64,000 nt of DNA. Source: Notospermus geniculatus. Taxonomy: Eukaryota; Nemertea; Pilidiophora; Heteronemertea; Lineidae. Shown here in pieces: positions 48,501 to 57,790 of the stretch. The stretch's first letter is position 1. Each line of letters begins with the position of its first letter. The position numbers and the translations under genes were made by a program. Location of the stretch: assembly GCA_002633025.1 (NCBI GenBank), contig NMRB01000434.1, positions 99,501 to 163,500 on the forward strand, in the 5' to 3' direction. The notes below the pieces were generated by a model, which saw nothing but the letters and a program-made list of their open reading frames with translations, ran no database searches and was not told the DNA's origin.

Positions 48501-50091
48501 CCTAAGGCCAGAGTGGCCAGTAGATATATGGAAAATGCACTACCTGTAATCCTTGAATCCAGTTGAGTCCACAAGTATTTCCTCTGTTCCGAGAGTACCG
48601 GGTACTTGGTCTTATTTGGTCGTTGACTCAACTTGTCTTGTAAAATACTTTGCTTTTTCAGTATCCAAGGCTTTTCACACTTGGGACTTTTAGCAAGAAT
48701 GGTCCAGCACGCAAAGTGGTAAGTGGAGATTTGTTTACAATTTCCATCACAACTTTGTGCAGATTCTGGTGCTCATAACTTCGCCAATGTAGTTGCTTGT
48801 CGGATCAGACTTCTGCTAATTGATTTGAATCATTTTTTGCAGATTGAGAAGTCATCCTTCATCCATACCATGGTTGGCCGTGGATGGAAAGAGAGACTCC
48901 CTGTCGGTCAAAAACATCCCCAGGGGCCAGACAAGAGCATTATGTTCAGGATGATTGCTCCAGGTATTTACTACAAGAAGTTCCCTGATTATGTTAGTGT
49001 GTGAAGCCGATCTGTTAGTGGGAGCCATTTAATTCTAGCATTCTATGTCAATTTCAAAGTTACCGTACTCCTTACAGACAAAGCAGAGAATTCAGAAAAT
49101 GTATCAAACCTTTTTCAAATAGCATTTTCTTGTTTCACATATTTTGGAATAGAATGAGTAAAGATGCTCTTCAAGTTGAAAAGTTTTCTGTTTTCCTTCA
49201 GACGCTGGCTATGCCTTTACCCCCTTGGCCATGGTTGAATCAGGATTGACCATTTTGAACGAGACATCCAAGCTACCAAAAACGTATGTTAGCTGAAGAC
49301 TCCCTGTCGGTCAAAAACATCCCCAGGGGCCAGACAAGAGCATTATGTTCAGGATGATTGCTCCAGGTATTTACTACAAGAAGTTCCCCGATTATGTTAG
49401 TGTGTGAAGCCGATCTGTTAGTGGGAGCCATTTAATTCTAGCATTCTATGCCAATTTCAAAGTTACCGTACTCCTTACAGACAAAGCAGAGAATTCAGAA
49501 AATGTATCAAACCTTTTTCAAATAGCATTTTCTTGTTTCACATATTTTGGAATAGAATGAGTAAAGATGCTGTTCAAGTTGAAAAGTTTTCTGTTTTCCT
49601 TCAGACGCTGGCTATGCCTTTACCCCCTTGGCCATGGTTGAATCAGGATTGACCATTTTGAAGGAGACGTCCAAGCTACCAAAAACGTATGTTAGCTGCC
49701 TGTCTTGAGAAGTATTCAAGCAGTGCTTTCCACCACACTGGGTGACTGAGACCTCTGCAGTGTATTTCCTGTTCCAAACTTCTTGTTGAAAACTACAGAG
49801 TACCAGTAATTCACCATCTACATGTAGCAGAGAGCACTGGTCATCCTACAAGGATTACAAGTTACAGGCCCTAACAAAATTACCAAAATGCTTGGTGCGT
49901 GTTGAAGTCGAGAGATGGCGAAAGTAACTTTAACTTCTGCTTAATATCTTCAATAAAAATTTGTAGTTCATTCATTGACTTCTCTTTCCAGTGGTGGTGT
50001 GTATACACCAGCTGCTGCCTTCGCAAACACCAGCATCATTGAGAGACTCCAGAAAGGTGGAGTCAAGTTCCAGTTGATGAACAAGTTGTGA
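45538..50091 (+). CDS. SCCPDH: Saccharopine dehydrogenase-like oxidoreductase A
   Basis: A Rossmann-fold protein of the SCCPDH family; it is lipid-droplet/membrane associated in animals and its substrate is unknown. Exons: 45538-45745, 45994-46100, 46357-46437, 46649-46778, 46985-47022, 47327-47463, then 47730-47829 or 47869-47986, 48193-48312, 48662-48718, 48843-48963, 49202-49283 or 49605-49686, 49992-50091. This gives 432 residues with the second alternative exon, 426 with the first (human 429). Seen: nucleotide-binding FGASGFTGQYVVEYLAR, ILNCVGP, HHVDISGES, EACGFDSVPADIGVLYARK, hydrophobic segment GILACLVAITMGVTLKLF, and C-terminal GGVYTPAAAFANTSIIERLQ. The start is the ATG just before the Rossmann strand. 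Two exons exist in duplicate, one pair ancient and one recent. Paralogue B follows 0.8 kb downstream. Confidence 0.95.
47730..47829 (+). CDS. SCCPDH: SCCPDH-A alternative exon 7a
   Basis: 100 nt, acceptor CTACAG, donor GTAAGT, phase 2 in and 0 out. It encodes SNEVKGRLLPFFQGDQDIVR and continues RTARHNYTEHNERP. Homologous to exon 7b but six codons shorter at its start. Either exon joins 47327-47463 to 48193-48312 in frame. Confidence 0.85.
47869..47986 (+). CDS. SCCPDH: SCCPDH-A alternative exon 7b
   Basis: 118 nt, acceptor TTTCCAG, donor GTAAGT, the same phases as 7a. It encodes SPMSYSQEANGRLLPFFPQD and continues CDIVRRSIRHNYFENNETP. Its length equals the single corresponding exon of paralogue B (55287-55404), so 7b looks like the ancestral form. 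Confidence 0.9.
48366..48484. repeat. Long hairpin, 55-bp arms, in an SCCPDH-A intron
   Basis: The left arm 48366-48420 and right arm 48430-48484 are complementary at 51 of 55 positions around a 9-nt loop. The left arm contains AGAATGCTCCTCAACATAAA and the right arm mirrors it. It could be a fold-back element or a hairpin RNA precursor. Confidence 0.85.
48895..49694 (+). repeat. Tandem duplication, 403-bp period, within SCCPDH-A
   Basis: 48895-49291 is repeated at 49298-49694 with a handful of differences. Each copy holds the 3' part of exon 48843-48963 and the whole 82-nt exon (49202-49283 / 49605-49686). The second copy of the first exon lacks its acceptor. Using both 82-nt exons would break the frame, so only one can be used. 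Confidence 0.95.
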
Positions 50092-50269
50092 GAAGATGGA
50101 TGTGTTTGATCAAGTGGAATTGAAGCCAGCATTTGATGTATGAAAAAGCTTATGCCTGTCCATTCAGTGGCTGTACGTTGCTTGGTATATTGGCACTTTT
50201 ACAATTTACTTACATTGTTTTAGTCATCCTAGAATTGCATTTGATTAAAGCAATCATCACTGCGACCAA

Positions 50270-50275
50270 AATAAA
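50270..50275 (+). terminator. Candidate SCCPDH-A polyadenylation signal
   Basis: AATAAA about 180 bp after the stop codon. Confidence 0.5.
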
Positions 50276-50850
50276 AATAGGAACAATCTGTCATAAAGGG
50301 TTAATCATTCATGCATATGAATGCCATAATTTGCTGTTACTGTATCAGCATTTGCTGTTATGTTTTGAAGGAGAACTGATTTGTGATATCAAACTGACTT
50401 ATCAACTGATTCGGTGGTACATGACAGAATATGACAGGAATTATGTGAAAAAATGTGCTCTTTGTGAATCATAAATATATGAAATATGATTTTCTACTCT
50501 AAGTTATATTTTGTCTCCCCAAATTGTCACTGTGGCCCTGACCTGGCCCTACAGAGAAAATCTCCCTGGCCCTACCCTCACATGGGATGGTGCCTGAGGG
50601 GAAATTTTACCTGACCACACCCACAATCTGAAGATCTTGCATTTGCAACAGATCGGTTAAAGTTGATGAACTAAAGACAGGATTGCTGTTTGTGGATGAA
50701 GCAATGTCACCATCATGACATTGGAATAAAACAATAAACATGATAAATGGATTGCAGGGATATCTTGTGATAAGTTTTGGACTGTCAGCTGCTGCCACCT
50801 TAACGAAGCAGATAGAACTAAATTATCGTCCTGGTCAGTTCCAGCTCTTG

Positions 50851-50866
50851 CCGCTAGAGGGCGCTG
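50851..50866 (+). promoter_or_regulatory. CTCF-like motif upstream of SCCPDH-B
   Basis: CCGCTAGAGGGCGCTG fits the degenerate CTCF core (CC, then AG, then GGC). It is on the opposite strand to the satellite sites at 26311-26618. Confidence 0.35.
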
Positions 50867-50898
50867 TTATACAAGCTGGGACCAGACAGACTGATGAT

Positions 50899-53800
50899 AT
50901 GGAAGCGGAAGAAATGGTTTCATCAAGTTCATACGACTTCGTAGTTTTCGGTGCAACCGGGTTCACCGGCCAGTTTGTTGTAGAAGAACTTGCACTGGCT
51001 TGAGTGATGGCACCGAGTACACCTGGGCCATCGCTGGACGAAGTATGGAAAAGTTGCAGAAAGTTCTGGCCGAAGCCTCCAAGCAGACAGGTAGGCCTAC
51101 CGCCCGGTAGTGTTACCGCATATTATACAATGTATACACGTACACACAATCTACTGTGCAATAGAAGAGTATGCAAGTTTGTACAGTCTGGTCAGTAATA
51201 CCTAAAAACTACTGCATCACTGAGGGTATTCTTATAAACATATCTTAAAGGAAATTTTGTTGGCTACATTTCAGCATCGGTCAGGTGGCCCTCCAAAGTA
51301 AAATGCCCGTGTTAAATTTTATTGCGAGTTGCTCAAGTCCATCAGTCGATGGAAACCATGTCTGTGTCTGTCTCCAATGAAAGGCAACAAGAATACCGTA
51401 CTTGAGAATATCAAAGTTTTGTAGGCCTATTTTGATATTTTGGTACTTTTCACGAGATTTTCATTGCAGTAATAGAGTCATCCTCAAAGTTGTGCAATAA
51501 AGCAGTCCATGCCCCATTTGCTTTTTTCAGGCCTGTCTCTTGAAGAACAGCCAATATTGATGGCAGATGTGAGCAGTGATGAGTCCTTGATGGACATGTG
51601 CAAGGCTGCCAGGGTTCTCCTGAACTGTGTTGGACCAGTAAGTTTAACTGAAAAAATGCTGTGTACCAACACGGACCTGTATACTGTCAGTATACAGGTC
51701 CGTGGTACCAAGTAAAACATTTCTGGATAGGCCATATGTCTTGGTCCCATGAATGTTTCTTGAACTAGTTTAAACAGTGTCAGTTCAAATCATTTTTCAA
51801 AATTCTTTTGAGACACTCAGCTTTTCCAATATCTAGCTCAGATTTTGTAGGCCTATTCAGTTTCTTGTACTAATTTCAGTACCGTTTCTTCGGAGAGAAA
51901 GTGGTGAAGGCGTGCATTGAGAATAAAACTCACCATTTGGACATAAGCGGTGAGCCACAGGTAAGGAATGCAAAGAATCTGGCTTCCACTGCCATTGATA
52001 CATGTAGATGCTGATTCATCTCTCCATGCTGTGGCGTGTGTCAGTTGTATATGATGGACACGAAGAGATTTGAGGGGAGCTAGAGACACCTTGTGAAAAA
52101 TCACAACATGCCTCACAGTAATAACGTAGTTGTACCACTTTGGCGGGACTTGTCATTCAAGTGAACATTGCAAAAAAGCATTGTCACCGAAATGCCTCAA
52201 CACGTGAATACTTGTTTCTATTTTTTCCATAGTACCTGGAGAAGATGCAACTTCTCTACCATGGTAAAGCCAAGGAGAACAGTTCATACATCATTGGTGC
52301 TTGTGGCTTTGATAGCATTCCTGCAGACATGGGCTTAATCTTCCTGAAAAACAACTGGGGTGCAGGCGAGGTTAATTCTGCTGAGAACTATGTAATGACT
52401 GATGCAGGACCTGATGTAAGTATGCCTTGATCTAGGCCTATATATTAAAAAAGGAATATAAGTTCAGCCGAGTGGGATAAAGTCAGTTGAAATTTGGGGA
52501 AAAAGTTTTTCAGTAAAGGCGGGATCAAGTCTGTTTCTGACACACAAACACTGACTCGGGAGTTGGCTGATATTCAGCTGAGGAGATTTCCACAGGGTTT
52601 GTTTTGTGCCCATTCTCGTGTATTTTTACCGGTATTATCATTTCCAGGGAGGTGGAACTCATTATGGAACATGGCAGTCAGCAATCCATGGCTATGCTCA
52701 TTTTGACGAATTGAAGCCACTGAGGAAACAACTGTTCCCAACACCACTTCCTAAGCCTTCATTCCGGCAGAAAAGAAGGTTTGTCTTCTGTGTGCAATAA
52801 ATGTAGTGGTATGGATTAATTCTGAACATTTTATATCAGCAGAATTCTTACTGCACTGACAGTAGGAATTTCTCTGATATGCCCACAATATGGCAGGTGT
52901 AGCCTGACCTAATGCCAAGTACCGTAATAAGGGCAGTATGTTGGTGTAATCGTGTGTGCATGGTGTATTCTGTGTACAGTAATCAACTTTGACGGAATGT
53001 GTTTCACTTTCAGAAATCCTATATTCTATAGTGAAGATGTGCATGGCTACTGCGCGCCATTCCCTGGGAGTGATCGGTCGGTTGCCCAAAGAAACAAACC
53101 ACTTCACTGATATTGACAATAATCTTTACCACAGCATTCCATTCAATTCTGACAGGCCTAGATGTGCTGTTCTGTTCTCCCCCCCACATAAATAGGGGTG
53201 CAGAAATGAAGAAAATCACACATTTTTTGCAAATATTTCAGCAAAACCAATATGTTTTAAGTAATGACTTTATGGTGAATGATAAATAATACCATTACTC
53301 TCCCAGTACAACAAAAATTAGGGAATAATTTCACTGTTTTCATGCTGATTTCGGACATTTTGCAAATGCTCTTTGTTTTCCTAATTAATGAAACTAATGT
53401 CACATTTTTCTTTCATGATTATGTAGTTCACGTTATAAAATATTATACCTGAAATTATCATCAAAATCAAACACCTGCAACTAAATGAAAAATTAGTTGG
53501 GAAAAATGTTCCGAAAAAGAACATGCCCTTTTATTGCGATTTGCCCAAGTCCATGAGTCGATGGAAACCAGTGTGTCTGTCTCCAATGAAAGGCAACAAG
53601 GATACCGTAGGCCTACTTCGTCTTGAGAATATCAAAATTTTGTAGGCCTAGGCCTATTTTGTTATTTTGGTACTTTTCATGAGATTTTCATTGCAGTAGT
53701 TAGAGTCATCCTCAAAGTTGTGCAATAAAGCAGTCCATGCCCCATTTGCTTTTTTCAGGCCTGTCTCTTGAAGAACAGCCAATATTGATGGCAGACGTGA

Positions 53801-56659
53801 GCAGTGATGAGTCCTTGATGGACATGTGCAAGGCTGCCAGGGTTCTCCTGAACTGTGTTGGACCAGTAAGTTTAACTGAAAAAATGCTGTGTACCAACAC
53901 GGACCTGTATACTGTCAGTATACAGGTCCATGGCACCAAGTAAAACATTTCTGGATAGGCCATATATGGCCTATCCAGAAATGTTATATGTCTTGGTCCC
54001 ATGAATGTTTCTTGAACTACGGTAGTTTAAACAGTGTCAGTTCAAATCATTTTTCAAAATTCTTTTGAGACACTCAGCTAGTATTTTCCTATATCTAGCT
54101 CAGATTTTGTAGGCCTATTCAGTTTCTTGTACTATATTTCAGTACCGTTTCTTCGGAGAGAAAGTGGTGAAGGCGTGCATTGAGAACAAAACTCACCATT
54201 TGGACATAAGCGGTGAGCCACAGGTAAGGAATGCAAAGAATCTGGCTTCCACTGCCATTGATACATGTATGGTAGATGCTGATTCATCTCTCCATGCTGT
54301 GGCGTGTGTCAGTTGTATCTGATGGCCACGAAGAGATTTGAGGGGAGCTAGAGACACCTTGTGAAAAATCACAACATGCCTGACGGCAATAATGTAGTTG
54401 TACCACTTTGGCGGGACTTGTCATTCAAGTGAACTTTGCAAAAAAGCATTGTCAATGAAATGCCTCAACATGTGAATAGACACTTGTTTCTATTTTTTCC
54501 ATAGTACCTGGAGAAGATGCAACTTCTCTACCATGGTAAAGCCAAGGAGAACAGTTCATACATCATTGGTGCTTGTGGCTTTGATAGCATTCCTGCAGAC
54601 ATGGGCTTAATCTTCCTGAAAAACAATTGGGGTGCAGGCGAGGTTAATTCTGCTGAGAACTATGTAATGACTGATGCAGGACCTGATGTAAGTATGCCTT
54701 GATCTAGGCCTATATATTAAAAAAGGAATATAAGTTCAGCCGAGTGGGATAAAGTCAGTTGAAATTTGGGGAAAAAGTTTTTCAGTAAAGGCGGGATCAA
54801 GTCTGTTCCTGACACACAAACACTGACTCGGGAGTTGGCTGATATTCAGCTGAGGAGATTTCCACAGGGTTTGTTTTGTGCCCATTCTCGTGTATTTTTA
54901 CCGGTATTATCATTTCCAGGGAGGTGGAACTCATTATGGAACATGGCAGTCAGCAATCCATGGCTATGCTCATTTTGATGAATTGAAGCCACTGAGGAAA
55001 CAACTGTTCCCAACACCACTTCCTAAGCCTTCATTCCGGCAGAAAAGAAGGTTTGTCTTCTGTGTGCAATAAATTAGTGGTATGGATTAATTCTGAACAT
55101 TTTATATAAGCAGAATTCTTACTGCACTGACAGTAGGAATTTCTCTGATATGCCCACAATAAACATGGCAGGTGTAGCCTGACCTAATCCCAAGTACCGT
55201 AATAAGGGCAGTATGCTGGTGCACTCGTGTGTGCATGGTGTGTTCTGTGTACAGTAATCAACTTTGACGGAATGTTTCACTTTCAGAAATCCTATATTCT
55301 ATAGTGAAGATGTGCATGGCTACTGCGCGCCATTCCCTGGGAGTGATCGGTCGGTTGCCCAAAGAACTGAGAGGTTCTTTTATGAGAAGAATAACTCAAG
55401 ACCAGTAAGAGCATTCATATTAATCCTGGAAGGCTGGGATTACAATTGAGCAACATGCATGACATAGACATGGTATACAGATATGCCAGTTGACAGTGGC
55501 TTTACAGTCGTCAACCCTTTGTGAAGTCTGCAACCAAGCGTGTATGTGCACTGTGTAGCTCTATGTAAACATAGCCTTACTGGTACTCTTTAGCTGACTT
55601 TGGCATTGTTATTTCAGAATTACTGCATTTAGTCCAGTGAGTTTGACTTGTAATCACCTGCAGATCAATTTCACCAGCAGCCATCTTGGATCGTAAAAAT
55701 CATAATGGTGAAGTGATTACCGGTATCTGCCTTTTTCAGGTCCAATTTCAAGCCTATTTCAAAGCTGGTTCTTTCATAACAATGTTCTTTCTCGCCATCT
55801 TTGCAACCATCTTTGGTATCTTAGCGAAATTCAGCTTTGGAAGGACATTGCTGGAAAAGGTTAGTGAAATATAATTGCAAACGGAGTCCATTTACATCTT
55901 CACACAGTTTATGCTTTGGACTGCTGACATTACTAAAAAATATTCCATGTCCGTTGCCCAATCAAACTTCATCTAGCTAGTGTGGGAGTAAGGTACATGG
56001 AATAGTATTCATTGTGTTGGTATCTCGTATCCACCAAAGTGTTCATATAGCCAAGTTCTCTCGGTTGAAAGAAAACGTTTTACCAAGAGCATTCTGATTG
56101 ATAACTAATTTGATATTTCAGTACCCTCGTTTATTTTCTGCTGGTATGTTCTCCCACGAAGGGCCGACAAGGAAACAGATTGAAGGGTGCTCTTTCTGGA
56201 TGTTGATGATCGGAGAAGGTTGGAAGAAAAAGGTGACTCCGGAAGAACAGCACAAAGATGAACCAGACAAGAAGGTGAAGGTCAAAATATCAGGCCCTGA
56301 GCCTGGTTATGTCACCACTCCAAGATGTATGGTTGCTGCAGCTCTCTGTCTGGTGGAGGAGCAGGAAAAGCTGCCTGCAGGGTAAGTTGAGGTTGACACC
56401 ATGTTCTGTAGCCTTATTGAGATGACCCATCAGAAAGGTCCCAAAACAGAACGTGTAGCATGAAAAACAGTTTTTTTTGGTGACAGTGCCCCCCACAAGC
56501 TACCATGTGTTCGTTTTTGTTCTTGATAATTTACATTCCAATTCGTTTGTTTCTTTCAGTGGTGGTGTGTACACTCCTGGTGTTGCCTTTGCTGAAACCA
56601 CTCTGTTGGATAGACTGCAGAAGCGTGATGTCAAATTTGAAGTTCTGAAAGAGGAATAG
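50899..56659 (+). CDS. SCCPDH: Saccharopine dehydrogenase-like oxidoreductase B, with a 1-nt frameshift and internal duplication
   Basis: Tandem paralogue of A. Exons: 50899-51090 (frame breaks near 51000), one set of 51531-51637, 51880-51960, 52233-52415, 52648-52778 or its near-identical copy 53759-53865, 54143-54223, 54505-54687, 54920-55050, then 55287-55404, 55740-55859, 56122-56381, 56560-56659. Counted with the right-hand copy and one missing base restored, the length is 430 residues, normal for the family. Seen: FGATGFTGQFVVEE, LLNCVGP, HHLDISGEP, GACGFDSIPADMG, membrane segment ITMFFLAIFATIFGILA, and GGVYTPGVAFAETTLLDRLQ. The left duplicate ends in a truncated copy of exon 55287 (from 53014) with a stop soon after and no donor. 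The start ATG is chosen just before the Rossmann strand. The frameshift may be a sequence error. Confidence 0.85.
51313..53091 (+). repeat. SCCPDH-B internal duplication, left copy (truncated)
   Basis: It holds copies of four complete exons and the first part of a fifth. It diverges from the right copy after CGGTTGCCCAAAGAA at about 53091, inside an exon. Compared with 53526-55365 it differs by scattered substitutions and short indels, mostly in introns. Confidence 0.95.
51671..51703. repeat. Perfect 16-bp hairpin, 1-nt spacer
   Basis: ACGGACCTGTATACTG, then T, then its exact complement. The right duplication copy (about 53899-53931) has the same hairpin with its outer right arm altered. It lies just after a splice donor. 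Confidence 0.9.
53526..55365 (+). repeat. SCCPDH-B internal duplication, right copy
   Basis: Matches 51313-53091 and continues into the complete exon ending at 55404. It carries an extra 42-nt palindrome (53944-53985) that is not completed in the left copy. Confidence 0.95.
53944..53985. repeat. Perfect 42-nt palindrome
   Basis: AACATTTCTGGATAGGCCAT with its direct mirror and no spacer. The left duplication copy has only one arm at the same place. Confidence 0.95.
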
Positions 56660-57790
56660 AGTGCATTTAAACTCGCAACAGTTTGCATATTTATCTGGTT
56701 TGGAGGGAATTTGGAACATAGTGTGATGCAGTGGCTTTATCAATAACTTATACCCGACTTGGGCCTTTTCCGTTATAACCTGGAAGTATAGTACTGGCCA
56801 TGCCTGCAAAAACATGTGATTAATCGCCCACAAATCCCTGTTTTCAAAGGTTTTGTGCTGTTTGCCTCTTAGAAAAAAGATAGGCCTTGCTTTTTGACTA
56901 GAGGTCATGGAATTCTATTGCAGTGCAAGTTTTTGTGCTAAATGATGGGACCAGAAGGAAGCCCACATAGCTTTAATTTCCAATTTTGTTGGGACTCAAA
57001 TTTTTATACCGGTACTTAAGGTGTATCATATCTACTTGTTATACTCTAGTTATTAAGTTGTTGGTGCAATCAAAAATTACCCCAGAAGGTAGGCCCATCA
57101 CTGGTGTACAGGAAGAGAATGGAGGTAATTATGATTCTGCCAGCATAGTAAGGAGATATTAAAGATGAAAAAAATAAAGCATTCTACATTATCCGATTCC
57201 TTACTGGTTTGTTTATTTTTGGTCGTTGTGTTCTCACTGGGAGACTTACACTCAACTATTCAGAGTTTTCAGGCTTGTCCGCTGAAATGGTTAGTTGAGT
57301 TTGTGGCTGTTGGTCCAAGGGTATGGGAGACTGAGTTCATGGTCATGTCATCATGATGGTCTGTGTGGACAGTCCCCGGAAATAAAGTATGGTGATGTTT
57401 TAGTAGGCAAAAAAGGTATTTTTAAAAACTTTAACTTTAGTTACGCAAAATATTTCAATCGATTTGAAAATTTACCCCCCTTTTCAAAATTACCCCCTTT
57501 TCAATGTTCAAACATGAGCAACAGAGGGGCGAGTTCAATCTGAGCTTCCTGATGTAAACAAAAGCACGTGTGCATTGTTAAAAATAGCCCTTGCCTTGGC
57601 ACTGCAGCGCCAGTGACACCTGGCGGAGAAGGCAACCAGGAAGTTTGCACAACGTTTACATTGTAATACATTGTATACTGCTAAGGCTGGGAACTAGACA
57701 AGTTGACAAGTCGTCTGCGAACAATCTTCTCGATTTCCAACCAATTTATTCGCCAAAACTTCACATGAAGTTTTGAATAAGGCGTGTAAA
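56660..57790. other. Intergenic SCCPDH-B / SELENON
   Basis: 1.1 kb. It contains the B 3' UTR and the SELENON promoter and 5' UTR. A TTACCCCCCTTTTCAAAATT-type CT-rich repeat is near 57470. I see no other gene. Confidence 0.6.
57173..57178 (+). terminator. Candidate SCCPDH-B polyadenylation signal
   Basis: AATAAA about 515 bp after the stop. Confidence 0.45.

Larger units (their letters stand above)
50092..50898. other. Intergenic SCCPDH-A / SCCPDH-B
   Basis: About 0.8 kb. It contains the A 3' UTR, with AATAAA at 50270-50275, and the B promoter. A CTCF-like motif lies at 50851-50866, 32 bp before the B start codon. The frame of B is open upstream from 50740, so an earlier start cannot be excluded. 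Confidence 0.6.

Noticed and set aside
53014-53110. Functional exon at the end of the left SCCPDH-B duplicate
   Set aside because: It diverges from the true exon after CCCAAAGAA, reaches a stop within a few codons and has no donor.
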